This document shows, piece after piece, positions 8,075-16,629 of a stretch of 64,000 nt of DNA (position 1 is its first letter; each line of letters starts with the position of its first letter). The DNA is from Arthrobacter sp. OAP107 (GTDB lineage Bacteria; Actinomycetota; Actinomycetes; Actinomycetales; Micrococcaceae). Both the position numbers and the translations under genes were made by a program. A model generated the notes under the pieces. The model searched no databases. It was given only the letters and a program-made list of their open reading frames with translations, and had not been told where the DNA came from. The stretch is from the NCBI RefSeq assembly GCF_040546765.1, contig NZ_JBEPOK010000001.1:5325832-5389831 (forward strand), given 5' to 3'.

Positions 8075-9018
8075 CGGGCGGCCTTTCCTTCGTATCCTGC
8101 GGTCAGCTGCTCGCGGCAGGTCTGCCATTCGTGTTCTTCGATGCGCATGAAGTGCGCCTTTTCCCGTTCCTCCAGCAGCGGGACGCCGCGGCCCACCTTG
8201 GTGTCGCAGAGGATCACGGAGGGGCGTCCGCTGGTTGCGGCCTGGGCTGCGGCGTTGTCGAACGCGGCCAGCAGCGCGGCGACGTCGTTGCCGTCCACCC
8301 GCTGGGTGTACCAGCCGGCGGCTTCCCACTTCTCGGTGATGGGTTCGGTGCGGAGCACGGTGTCGGTCTTGCCGTCGGCCTGCAGGGCGTTGATGTCCAC
8401 CATGGCGGTAAGGTTGCCGAGCTGGTGGTGGTGGGCACCCATGGCGGCTTCCCAGGTGGAGCCTTCGTCCAGTTCGCCGTCGGAGAGGAAGTTGTAGATC
8501 CTGGCCTCCGAGGCCTGGTAGCGCAGGCCCAGGGCCATGCCGACGGCGATGGTCAGTCCGTGTCCCAGGGAACCGCCGGAGATCTCCATGCCCGGGGTGT
8601 AAGTGGACATGCCGGACATCGGGAGCCGGGAGTCGTCCGAGCCGTATGTTTCGAGTTCCTCGACCGGGACGATGCCAGCCTCGGCGAGGGCCGCGTAGTG
8701 GCCGATGGCGTAGTGGCCGGTGGAGAGCAGGAAGCGGTCGCGGGCTTCCCAGTGCGGGTCCTCGGCGCGGTACCGGAGCTGGTCGGCGTAGACGACGGCG
8801 AGCATGTCCGCTGCCCCGAGCGCCTGGCCCACGTAGCCCTGGCCCTGGACCTCGCCCATGTTCAGCGCGTGGTGCCGGATCCGGTAGGCGGCGGCGCTGA
8901 CCCGTTCGAGTCGTTCTGCTGCAGTTTCCTGGGTCATGCGTTCCTTCCGGGGGAGTGTCTGGTCCTGCAGGTCCTGTGGCTGCAGTTCCTGCGGGCTGGC
9001 TTCGTTGACGGCGGTCAT
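8071..9018 (-). CDS. Transketolase, N-terminal (thiamine diphosphate-binding) subunit
   Basis: The protein carries the PP domain: GYVGQALGAADMLAVVYADQL, the ISGGSLGHGLTIAVGMALG loop and the TPP/Mg motif SDGELDEGSTWEAA followed by DINALQADG (Asp near residue 180). In most relatives the motif starts GDG; here it is SDG. The start at 9018 overlaps the transporter stop by four bases and gives 315 residues with a Gln-rich leader of 27 residues. An internal ATG at 8937 has a much better Shine-Dalgarno (GGAAGGA) and fits the family start, so it may be the true one. It works with the 7064 gene product. Confidence 0.92.
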   Translation of the reverse strand: MTAVNEASPQELQPQDLQDQTLPRKERMTQETAAERLERVSAAAYRIRHHALNMGEVQGQGYVGQALGAADMLAVVYADQLRYRAEDPHWEARDRFLLSTGHYAIGHYAALAEAGIVPVEELETYGSDDSRLPMSGMSTYTPGMEISGGSLGHGLTIAVGMALGLRYQASEARIYNFLSDGELDEGSTWEAAMGAHHHQLGNLTAMVDINALQADGKTDTVLRTEPITEKWEAAGWYTQRVDGNDVAALLAAFDNAAAQAATSGRPSVILCDTKVGRGVPLLEEREKAHFMRIEEHEWQTCREQLTAGYEGKAAR

Positions 9019-10355
9019 CAGGCGCTCACCGACTGGGGGGTGCTTTTGGTGATCTCATCAGCCAGCTCGCGCTCCCGTTTGCCCCAGGTTTCCCGGGTGG
9101 CGACGGCTGCCCAGAGGCCGATCAGGGCGTAGGTGCCGAACAGCAGGGCCGGCCCAATCCAGCCGAAGCTGACGAACAGCAAGGTGGTGATGAAGGGGGT
9201 GAAACCGGAGACCATGGCGGAGATCTGGTAGGCCAGCGAGGCGCCGGAAGCGCGGGTCTTGGCCTGGAAGAGCTCGGGGAACCATGCGCCCTGGGCCCCG
9301 GCGAGGGAGTTCTGGCAGACCGCGTAGGAGATCACGATCGTGGCGATGATGAAGACGAACATGCCGGTGTTGACCAGCAGGAACATCGGAATGGCGAACA
9401 GCGCGGCGAACGCGGTGGACCAGACGTACAGCGGGCGGCGGCCGATCTTGTCGGTGAGAGCTGCCCAGGCCTGGGTGGCGAAGATGCCGATGGCGGACGC
9501 AATGCACAGGGCCACCAGGGTCTGGGACTTGTCAGCCAGGTGCTGGCTGTTGATGTAGGAAATCATGTAGGTGATGGACACGGCGTAGCCGGCGGTCTCG
9601 GCAATTCGCAGGCCAATGCCCTTCACGATGTTGCGCCAGTCGGTCCTGATGACCTCCACGATCGGCGACTTGACGATGTCGCCGTGGTCCTTGACCTCGT
9701 CAAAGACAGGGGACTCGGGAACCTTGGAGCGGATGATCAGCCCGACGATCACGAGCAGGATGCTGGCCAGGAACGGAATGCGCCAGGCGAGTTCGCTGCC
9801 CAACTGGACGCTGAACAGGAAGGTTAGGTTGGCCAGCAGCAGGCCTACCGGGAAGCCCGCCTGGACAATGCCCGTGTACTTGCCCTTGGTTTTCCAAGGT
9901 GCGTGCTCGTAGCTCATGAGGATCGCTCCGCCCCATTCCGCGCCGAAGGCCAGGCCCTGGACAATGCGGACGAACACGAGCAGCGCCGGGGCGAGCAGTC
10001 CCACTGCGGCGTAGGTGGGGAGCAGGCCGATGGCGAAGGTGGCCAGGCCCATCAGAATAAGGGAGGCGACCAGAACGGGTTTGCGGCCCACCTTGTCGCC
10101 GAGGTGGCCGCCGATGATGCCGCCCAGCGGACGGGCTGCGAAGCCGACCCCGAGGGTGGCAAAAGAAGCCAGGGTCCCGGTGACAGGATCGCTTCCCGGG
10201 AAGAAGGCAGTGCCGAAGTACAGGGCTGCGGCGGTACCGAAGCCGATGAAGTCGTAGGTCTCGATCACGGCGCCGACGCCCGAGCCAATGGCAACACGCC
10301 TGGCGTCCTTAGTGCCGTGGACCGGACCGCGCATGGTCAGAGCATCTTTGCTCAC
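9018..10355 (-). CDS. MHS-family MFS transporter (metabolite:H+ symporter)
   Basis: The GTG at 10355 is chosen for the AAAGGGA site just upstream; an upstream ATG in frame has no such site. The 445-residue protein has 12 predicted membrane segments and the MHS signatures: IGSGVGAVIETYDFIGFGTAAALYF at helix 1 and RPLGGIIGGHLGDKVGRKP in loop 2-3, plus the repeat in the second half (ALTDKIGRRP). Relatives import organic acids, polyols or osmolytes with protons. Its operon (transporter, transketolase subunits, gntR) and the shared operators suggest that it brings in the substrate of this locus. Confidence 0.9.
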   Translation of the reverse strand: MSKDALTMRGPVHGTKDARRVAIGSGVGAVIETYDFIGFGTAAALYFGTAFFPGSDPVTGTLASFATLGVGFAARPLGGIIGGHLGDKVGRKPVLVASLILMGLATFAIGLLPTYAAVGLLAPALLVFVRIVQGLAFGAEWGGAILMSYEHAPWKTKGKYTGIVQAGFPVGLLLANLTFLFSVQLGSELAWRIPFLASILLVIVGLIIRSKVPESPVFDEVKDHGDIVKSPIVEVIRTDWRNIVKGIGLRIAETAGYAVSITYMISYINSQHLADKSQTLVALCIASAIGIFATQAWAALTDKIGRRPLYVWSTAFAALFAIPMFLLVNTGMFVFIIATIVISYAVCQNSLAGAQGAWFPELFQAKTRASGASLAYQISAMVSGFTPFITTLLFVSFGWIGPALLFGTYALIGLWAAVATRETWGKRERELADEITKSTPQSVSA

Positions 10356-10400
10356 GGTGGTTCCCTTTCGAAGAGCGGCTGAAGAAGCTCCAGCTCGGTC

Positions 10401-10485
10401 GACTGTTAACAAGATACGTCCCAGTGTGACCTGCGTCATGGCTGACTGTCAACAGTCACCGTCGGGAGTTGACTGTTAACAGTCG
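10401..10485. promoter_or_regulatory. Cluster of three GntR operators in the divergent promoter region
   Basis: Two complete palindromes, TGACTGT-CA-ACAGTCA (10443-10458) and GACTGT-TA-ACAGTC (10471-10484), and one degraded copy (GACTGTTAACAAGA, 10401-10414) lie between the transporter start (10355) and the isomerase start (10547). The core equals that of the site ahead of gntR. The right-most site overlaps the proposed -35 of the rightward promoter, so binding should block transcription. Confidence 0.8.
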
Positions 10486-10498
10486 CCCGAGTTAATGT
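10469..10498 (+). promoter_or_regulatory. Probable promoter of the rightward sugar operon
   Basis: TTGACT (10469-10474), 18 bases, then TAATGT (10493-10498), about 49 bases upstream of the ATG at 10547. The -10 equals that proposed for rRNA operons 2 and 3. An operator palindrome covers the -35. Confidence 0.5.
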
Positions 10499-10546
10499 GG
10501 TGTCCATCACCATCGCCTGCCGGGCACGACCAGAGGATCGACGACG

Positions 10547-11371
10547 ATGTTCCACTCCCGACTCGGGTGCTCATCAATCAGCTTCCGCCACCAGGACCTG
10601 CCAACAGCCCTGCGAACCATCGCGGGGCTGGGTTTCGCCGAGATCGACCTCGGCGCCCTCCCCGGCGTCTGCGACCACGTCCCGTACGAGGTTGACGCGG
10701 ATGCCGTCTCAGCCGTGGCCTGTGACGTGGCCGCATCCGGCCTGCGGGTTCGTTCCGTCAACGGGGATATCGGGGATCTGAATGCAGTGCTCGACGCCGG
10801 CCGGCAGGCCGGGCGGGACAGGCACCTTGATGCGCTGCTCACCCTCACCGCCAAAACGGGGGCCAAGGCGCTTGTCCTTCCCTGCGGTGCGCTGAGCCAC
10901 GAGCCGGTACGGAGCCTCGAGGAGGATCTGGACACCGTCGCGTCGCAGCTCATCCGGGCGGCGGAGCGCGCGGCCGGGTTCGGCGTCGAACTCTGGACCG
11001 AATCGCTGCACTTCCTGCGGTTCTGCTGGAACCTGGAACGCGCAGAACTGCTGGCACAGCGGCTGGCGGGCTCCGGCGTCGGAATTGTCATGGACTTCAG
11101 CCACATCGTCGCCGCCGGCGAGGACCCGCTGGAGTACCTGGCACGCCACGAGGGCCGGATAGCCCACGTACACCTGCGCGATGCCGTGCCCGGCAATATC
11201 AACCTCAGCATCGGCAACGGCCAGGCCGATTTCGCGGCCGGGCTGCGGGGCCTGGCCGAGCAGGGCTACGCCGGGCACTTCAGCCTGGAACTGGAAACCC
11301 GGGACATCACCCACGACGAACGCCCGGCCGCCGCCGCCAAGGCAGCCAGCTTCATCACCGACCTCATCTGA
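10547..11371 (+). CDS. Sugar phosphate isomerase/epimerase (xylose-isomerase-like TIM barrel)
   Basis: A 274-residue AP-endonuclease-2/xylose isomerase-like barrel: LGCSSISF at strand 1, LGFAEIDLGALPG at strand 2, KALVLPCGALSHE, GVELWTESLHFLRF, GIVMDFSHIVAAGEDP with the metal-ligand Asp/His, HVHLRDAVPGN and the final FSLELETRD glutamate. These match the metal site of hydroxypyruvate isomerases, tagatose epimerases and EryC-type tetrulose-phosphate epimerases. AGAGGA stands ten bases before the ATG. First gene of the rightward operon; the exact sugar is not known, but the DAK kinase and RpiB neighbours favour a small ketose or its phosphate. Confidence 0.85.
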   Translation: MFHSRLGCSSISFRHQDLPTALRTIAGLGFAEIDLGALPGVCDHVPYEVDADAVSAVACDVAASGLRVRSVNGDIGDLNAVLDAGRQAGRDRHLDALLTLTAKTGAKALVLPCGALSHEPVRSLEEDLDTVASQLIRAAERAAGFGVELWTESLHFLRFCWNLERAELLAQRLAGSGVGIVMDFSHIVAAGEDPLEYLARHEGRIAHVHLRDAVPGNINLSIGNGQADFAAGLRGLAEQGYAGHFSLELETRDITHDERPAAAAKAASFITDLI

Positions 11372-11403
11372 CCACCCCCCACAAAAACCTCTTAGGAGCC
11401 ATC

Positions 11404-12177
11404 ATGACCGCCATTCAGCGCACCGCCGTCCTCACCGGAGCCACCTCGGAACGGGGCATCGGCATCACCACCGCCCGCCGCTACGCCAGCCAGGGCTGGG
11501 GCGTGGTGATCCTTGACCTCGACGGCGAGAAGTCCGCGAAGGTCGCCACCGAAATCGGCAACGAATTCAACGTCCCGGCGTTCGGCCACGAGATCGACGT
11601 GGCCAACGAGGAGTCCGTCAACGCCGCCTACAAGGCAGTTTCGGCCGAGGTTAACAGCGGCGCCCTTCCCGCCGTCGGTGCCCTGGCCAACATCGCCGGC
11701 ATCACCTCGCCGGTGCCCTTCCTGGAAACCACTCTTGACCTCTGGAACAAGGTCATGGCCGTAAACTCCACCGGCACCTACCTCGTCACGAAGGCTTTCC
11801 TGCCGGACATGATCGACAACGGCTGGGGCCGGATCGTCAACATGTCCTCGGTATCCGCCCAGCGCGGCGGCGGCGTCTTCGGCAAGGTCCCTTACTCCGC
11901 AGCCAAGGCCGCCATCCTCGGCTTCACCAAGGCCTTGGCCCGCGAACTCGGCGACTCCGGTGTGACCATCAACGCCATCACCCCGGGCGCCGTGGACACC
12001 AACATCCGCGTCGGCAGCACCGAGGAGCAGGAAGCCGCCATCAACGCCGGCATCCCGCTGGGCCGCAACGCCACCACCGAGGAAGTTGCCGCCGTCATCA
12101 CCTTCCTGTCCTCCGAGGAGTCGGCCTACCTCACCGGCACCACCATCGACATCAACGGCGGAAGCCACATGCACTAG
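11404..12177 (+). CDS. SDR-family NAD(P)-dependent oxidoreductase
   Basis: A 257-residue classical short-chain dehydrogenase. The cofactor loop is TGATSERGIG (residues 11-20), DLDGEKSA at the end of strand 2 has the acidic residue that favours NAD over NADP, NIAG is present, and the catalytic set is Ser near 149-151 (NMSSVSAQ), Tyr164 and Lys168 (YSAAK). AGGAGCC precedes the ATG. In the known D-threitol pathway an SDR oxidises the polyol to a tetrulose, which the next gene's kinase type phosphorylates; that assignment is inference. Confidence 0.92.
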   Translation: MTAIQRTAVLTGATSERGIGITTARRYASQGWGVVILDLDGEKSAKVATEIGNEFNVPAFGHEIDVANEESVNAAYKAVSAEVNSGALPAVGALANIAGITSPVPFLETTLDLWNKVMAVNSTGTYLVTKAFLPDMIDNGWGRIVNMSSVSAQRGGGVFGKVPYSAAKAAILGFTKALARELGDSGVTINAITPGAVDTNIRVGSTEEQEAAINAGIPLGRNATTEEVAAVITFLSSEESAYLTGTTIDINGGSHMH

Positions 12178-12236
12178 GAGCGCCCCGCAGCGCCGCAACC
12201 CCGCCCCGACACACGCCGCCGCAGAGAGAGCCAGCC

Positions 12237-14018
12237 ATGACCAGAATCTTCAACAATCCAGCGGACTTCGCCGAGGAAGCACTTGCCGGCTTCTGCGATC
12301 TTCACTCCGGACTGGTCCGCCAGGTTCCCGGCGGCGCCGTGCGCCGCCGCCGTCCCGCCGCGCCGAAGGTGGCGGTCCTCGCCGGCGGCGGCTCGGGCCA
12401 CTACCCGGCCTTCGCCGGGCTCATCGGTCCGGGCTTTGCCGACGGCGCGGTGGTGGGAAACATCTTCACCTCACCCTCCGCCCGGCAGGCCTATGCCGTG
12501 GCCAAGGCCGCGGACAGCGGCGCCGGTGTGGTGTTCACCTACGGCAACTACGCCGGCGACGTGATGAACTTCGGCATGGCCAGCGAGCGGCTGGCCGCGG
12601 AGGGCATCGCCGTCGAAAATGTCCTGGTGACGGACGACGTCGCCAGCGCACCGCCGTCGGAAGCCTCCAAGCGGCGCGGCATCGCCGGGGACTTCACCGT
12701 CTTCAAAGTCATGGGGGCAGCCGCCGAAGCCGGCGCGGACCTGGCCGAAGTTGTCCGCCTGGGCCGCAAGGCCAACAGCCTCACCAGAACCATCGGCAGC
12801 GCGTTTGCCGGCTGCACCTTCCCGGGAGCCGACGGGCCGCTGTTCTCGGTGGGCGAGGGGCAGATGGGGCTGGGCCTGGGGATCCACGGCGAGCCCGGCC
12901 TCTTCGACACCGACCTCCCGCCAGCTGCAGACCTGGGCCGCGAACTGGTGTCCCGTGTGCTGGCCGAAACGCCGGACGGGGCGGGCCAGCGCATCGCCGT
13001 CATCCTCAACGGCCTCGGCTCCACCAAGCACGAGGAGCTGTTCGTCCTGTGGGGAACCGTGGCACCGCTGCTCCGCGATGCCGGCTACACCCTGGTGCTG
13101 CCGGAGGTGGGCGAACTGGTCACCAGCCTGGACATGGCCGGGGTGTCCCTCACCGTCACCTGGCTGGACGATGAACTCGAGCCGCTCTGGGCGGCGCCGG
13201 CGGAAACCCCGGCGTACCGCCGGGGAATCACTGCGGCGCAGGCCGGCAGCGGTCTTCCCGCCGAGGCATCCGATGACGACAGCACCGCAGTCCCGTTCAC
13301 CGCCACCGCTTCCTCCCGCGGGTATGCAACCGCGTGCGTCGCCGGCCTGGAAGCGGCACGCGACCTCCTGCACGCGGAAGAGCCGCGGCTGGGCGACATG
13401 GATGCCATCGCCGGTGACGGCGACCACGGCCGCGGCATGGTCAGGGGCGTTGACGCAGCCGTGGCCGCCGCAGCTGACGCTTTCGCCCAGGGCGCCGGGG
13501 CCGGAGCCGTCCTGGCCGCCGCCGGGGATGCCTGGGCGGACCGGGCCGGAGGAACATCGGGGGTCCTCTGGGGCGCGGGCCTGCGCGCCCTCGGCGAGTC
13601 GCTCGGAAACAGCCAAACCCCTGGCCCGGCGGACCTTGCGGCCGCCGTGACCGCGTTCGCAGGCCGCATCACGGACCTGGGCAAGGCCGAGACGGGGGAC
13701 AAGACCATGGTGGATGCGCTCCTGCCGTTCGCCGAAACCCTGGCCCGCCGCACGGCGGAGGGCGCCGACGCCGGGGCCGCCTGGCAGGAAGCCGCCGCCG
13801 CTGCAACGTCCGCCGCCGCAACCACCGCCACGCTCCGCCCGCTCAAGGGCCGCGCCCGGCCGCTCGCGGAAAAGAGCCTCGGCACCGCCGATCCGGGCGC
13901 CACGTCCCTGGCCATGATCTTCACCGTGCTCGGCGGACACCTGGCCGGTCACGCCGCCTCTCCTGCCTCTCCTGCCGCTGCAGGACAAGCCGGTGCCGAA
14001 GCGGAGGCTACGGTATGA
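12237..14018 (+). CDS. Dihydroxyacetone kinase family protein, DhaK-DhaL fusion (ketose kinase)
   Basis: The 593-residue protein joins a DhaK domain (about 1-335) and a DhaL domain (about 360-580), as in ATP-dependent DAK-type kinases. DhaK shows GGGSGHYP and GIHGEPG, whose His (about 217) would bind the substrate carbonyl covalently. DhaL shows GDMDAIAGDGDHGRGM with the Asp residues (394, 396 region) that hold Mg-ATP, and GGTSGVLWG. Family members phosphorylate dihydroxyacetone or tetruloses such as erythrulose. With the SDR before it and the RpiB-type isomerase after it (4-base overlap), a tetrulose kinase is the best guess, but DHA cannot be excluded. Confidence 0.93.
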   Translation: MTRIFNNPADFAEEALAGFCDLHSGLVRQVPGGAVRRRRPAAPKVAVLAGGGSGHYPAFAGLIGPGFADGAVVGNIFTSPSARQAYAVAKAADSGAGVVFTYGNYAGDVMNFGMASERLAAEGIAVENVLVTDDVASAPPSEASKRRGIAGDFTVFKVMGAAAEAGADLAEVVRLGRKANSLTRTIGSAFAGCTFPGADGPLFSVGEGQMGLGLGIHGEPGLFDTDLPPAADLGRELVSRVLAETPDGAGQRIAVILNGLGSTKHEELFVLWGTVAPLLRDAGYTLVLPEVGELVTSLDMAGVSLTVTWLDDELEPLWAAPAETPAYRRGITAAQAGSGLPAEASDDDSTAVPFTATASSRGYATACVAGLEAARDLLHAEEPRLGDMDAIAGDGDHGRGMVRGVDAAVAAAADAFAQGAGAGAVLAAAGDAWADRAGGTSGVLWGAGLRALGESLGNSQTPGPADLAAAVTAFAGRITDLGKAETGDKTMVDALLPFAETLARRTAEGADAGAAWQEAAAAATSAAATTATLRPLKGRARPLAEKSLGTADPGATSLAMIFTVLGGHLAGHAASPASPAAAGQAGAEAEATV

Positions 14019-14506
14019 CCGCGGCAGCAGCCGCCCCCGCACTCCGGATCATCGTGGGCGCCGACGAGGCCGGTGTCGACTATAAGAACCGCATCCTGGA
14101 GGATCTCCGTGCTGACCCCCGGGTGGCTGACGTGATCGACATCGGGGTCAACCGCGGCGACGAGCCGGACGAATTCAGCAAGCCGTACCCGCATGTCGGC
14201 ATCACGGCCGGCGAAATGATCCGGGACGGGCAGGCGGACCGGGCCATCCTGTTCTGCGGAACGGGGATCGGCGTGGCCATCGCCGCCAACAAGGTGTCAG
14301 GCGTCCGGGCCGCCACCGCCCACGACCCCTTCTCGGTGGAACGTTCCGTGCTCTCCAACAACTGCCAGGTCCTCGCGATGGGCCAGCGGGTGGTCGGCCT
14401 GGAACTCGCGCGCAGGCTCGCGCGGGAATGGGTGGGCTACACCTTCGACCCGGAGTCGGCGTCGGCGGGCAAGCTGAACGTGCTCAGCGGGTACGAAGGA
14501 TGCTGA
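14015..14506 (+). CDS. RpiB/LacAB-family sugar-phosphate isomerase
   Basis: The 163-residue protein is an RpiB-family isomerase: IIVGADEAGVDYKN at the N-terminus, the FCGTGIGVAIAANKVSGVRAATAHDPFSVERSVLSNNCQVLAMGQRVVG core with the catalytic Cys at about residue 81, and a C-terminal arginine-rich helix. RpiB interconverts ribose-5-P and ribulose-5-P; the EryI/DerI branch converts erythrulose-4-P to erythrose-4-P. The overlap with the kinase gene and the transketolase in the divergent operon fit the second option, since erythrose-4-P is a transketolase product and substrate. Confidence 0.92.
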   Translation: MTAAAAAPALRIIVGADEAGVDYKNRILEDLRADPRVADVIDIGVNRGDEPDEFSKPYPHVGITAGEMIRDGQADRAILFCGTGIGVAIAANKVSGVRAATAHDPFSVERSVLSNNCQVLAMGQRVVGLELARRLAREWVGYTFDPESASAGKLNVLSGYEGC

Positions 14507-14521
14507 GGGGCGGAGTGAGAG

Positions 14522-15646
14522 CTATTCGACGGTGACCCGCACCCGCTGCACGGTGTTGTTGCCCATGCCCTGGTAGTTCCAGTGCTGCTCCAGCGGCTGC
14601 ACCGCGCCGGTCGCGTCGGTGGCCCGGCACGCCAGTTCGTGGTGGCCGGGGTCCGCCACCCAGGGCAGGCTCCAGCCGCGCCACGCGAAGGCGCCGGCCG
14701 GCTTGTCCAGCTGCGCCGGAACCCACTTGCCGTCGATGCCGACCTCCACCTTCGTCACGGTGCCCTCACCGGACCACGCCCGGCCCTGCAGCATGACGGG
14801 TCCGCGGGGCAGGTACCGGCGGCGGGTGAAGAAGTCCGGTATGCCCGGCGGAACCATCAGGGACCGCACCCTGATCCGCGTAACCGGGGTGCCGGCGTCG
14901 TCCGCGTTGCGCTGGTAGCGGTAGGCGACCGACTGCTGGAAGCCCCGGAACGGCGTCGTGACCACCTGGATTGACTGCAGCCACTTGACGCTGGCCATGC
15001 CGTACCAGCCGGGGACCACCAGGCGCAGCGGATAGCCGTGCTGCGGCGGCAGTTCGCTGCCGTTCATCTTGTAGGCAAGGACGACGTCGGCCCGGGACGC
15101 TTCCGAAATCGGCAGGCTCCGGGCGTACTGCTGCCGGACGCCGCCCTGGATCCCGGCATCAAGGCCGGTGAACACCACTTCGACGGCCTCCGGCCCGACG
15201 CCGGCCTGGGCCAGCAGGTACGCCAGGGGCACGCCGGTCCACACGGCCGTCCCCACACCCTCCATCGTCCAGGGCTGGCTGAGCGGCCGCGGGCGGAGTA
15301 GGGACCGTCCGTTGCCGGCGCATTCCATGGTCACCTGGACACTGATGGCCGGATCCCGCTTCAGCGCCGCGAGACTCAGTTCCATGGCCCGCTCCACGGC
15401 GCCGCCGATCCGCAGGTGCCAGGCGCCGCTGACCTGCGGAATATCGAAGTGCGTCAGCACATAATGCAGCCCGGGCGGAGTCACGTCCTCGCGCAGTGCC
15501 TCGAGCGGCATCGAGTGGTTCCGCACCGCGAGCTGCAGCTCTTCCCTGGTGAGCGGGCCTTGCGTGGGTTCACCGGAATGCGCTGTGACACCGGTATGGG
15601 GTGCGGGGCGGGCGGATGGTCGGCGTCGGTAGATCAGCTTGGACAT
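14522..15646 (-). CDS. Sulfite oxidase-like molybdopterin-dependent oxidoreductase
   Basis: A 374-residue molybdoenzyme with an oxidoreductase molybdopterin-binding domain (about 50-240) and a C-terminal Mo-co dimerisation domain (about 255-372). The ligand Cys is in VTMECAGNGR at about residue 109, followed by GVGTAVWTGVPLAYLL, YARSLPISEA, GYPLRLVVPGWYGMASVKWL. There is no heme or clear signal peptide, so it is probably a cytoplasmic or peripherally bound enzyme. Sulfite is the usual substrate of the family, but other oxidations are possible. It converges with the RpiB gene with a 15-base gap. Confidence 0.9.
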   Translation of the reverse strand: MSKLIYRRRPSARPAPHTGVTAHSGEPTQGPLTREELQLAVRNHSMPLEALREDVTPPGLHYVLTHFDIPQVSGAWHLRIGGAVERAMELSLAALKRDPAISVQVTMECAGNGRSLLRPRPLSQPWTMEGVGTAVWTGVPLAYLLAQAGVGPEAVEVVFTGLDAGIQGGVRQQYARSLPISEASRADVVLAYKMNGSELPPQHGYPLRLVVPGWYGMASVKWLQSIQVVTTPFRGFQQSVAYRYQRNADDAGTPVTRIRVRSLMVPPGIPDFFTRRRYLPRGPVMLQGRAWSGEGTVTKVEVGIDGKWVPAQLDKPAGAFAWRGWSLPWVADPGHHELACRATDATGAVQPLEQHWNYQGMGNNTVQRVRVTVE

Positions 15647-15770
15647 GGCCTGGCGATTCTGCTCGGTGCTGCGGTTTCTGTGCCGCTGCGGTGCAGCGGC
15701 TGATAGGCGTGCTCCTCCTCACAGGTTTACGCTGCGCGCATATGACCGTCAACCGCCCCGCGAGGGCCCA

Positions 15771-16622
15771 CTACAGCTGCGGCAGCTTCACCAGTTCCTC
15801 AAGTGGCACCGGGTCCTGGCCGGTGAGGCCGTGCACGTCCGACGTGACCCCGGCCAGTTCTCCGGCGGCGATCGCCGTGTAGGTGCTGACCCAGGCCTCA
15901 ACCTGCCACGCGGGCGCGCCGTAGGAAGCGCGGGAGGCGAAGGCCTCCTCCAAGGTTTCGTGGTGGTACGTGACGGTCCTGCCCGTGGCACGCGTGAGCA
16001 CCTCGGCGGCGTGTTCCAGCGAGATGTCCTCCGGCCCGGTCAGGTTGTAGGTTGCGCCGGCATGGACGGCAGGGTCGCGCAGCACTGCCACCGCGCACCG
16101 GGCAATGTCCTCCCGGGCGACGGCGGCCATTACGCCGTCGCCCGCCGGACCCCGGATGACCCCGTCCTCCCCGGCCAGCATGGGCAGGAAATCCAGGTAA
16201 AAGTTGTCCCGCAGGAAGGTGAAGCCCATCCCGGACGCCCTGATCCGCTCCTCGGTGGCGTAGTGGTCGCGGCCCAGCGTGAAGGTGCAGTCCGGCGCCG
16301 CACCGAAGAAGGACGTGTACACAATGTGCTGCACGCCGGCCTCAGCGGCGGAGTCCACGAAGGCGTAATGCTGCTGCAGCCGGTCCTCCGCCTCCGCGGC
16401 CGACACCATGAACAGCACCTTGACGCCTTCCAGCGCCGGGCGGGACAGCACGGGGTCGCCGTAGCTGACCGCTACCGCCGGGGCCTCCTCCAGGTCCGGT
16501 GCCCGCCGGGGGTCGCGTACCAGCAGGCGCTGGGAAAACCCGGCGGCGGACAGCCGGCGGGCCACCATCCCGCCCAGGACCCCGGTGGCACCGGTGACCG
16601 CAAGGTCTGGAAGATCCGTCAT
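15771..16622 (-). CDS. NmrA-like NAD(P)-binding SDR protein
   Basis: A 283-residue atypical SDR: LAVTGATGVLGGMVARRL carries the TGxTGxxG dinucleotide loop, and VRDPRRAPDL the basic residues favouring NADP. The classic YxxxK is replaced by the NmrA/QorB-type HIVYTSFFGA segment and FTFLRDNFYLDFLP. Relatives include QorB quinone reductase and NmrA redox sensors. It begins eight bases after the aldo/keto reductase gene, so the two probably form an operon. Substrate unknown. Confidence 0.88.
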   Translation of the reverse strand: MTDLPDLAVTGATGVLGGMVARRLSAAGFSQRLLVRDPRRAPDLEEAPAVAVSYGDPVLSRPALEGVKVLFMVSAAEAEDRLQQHYAFVDSAAEAGVQHIVYTSFFGAAPDCTFTLGRDHYATEERIRASGMGFTFLRDNFYLDFLPMLAGEDGVIRGPAGDGVMAAVAREDIARCAVAVLRDPAVHAGATYNLTGPEDISLEHAAEVLTRATGRTVTYHHETLEEAFASRASYGAPAWQVEAWVSTYTAIAAGELAGVTSDVHGLTGQDPVPLEELVKLPQL

Positions 16623-16629
16623 GGTGCTC

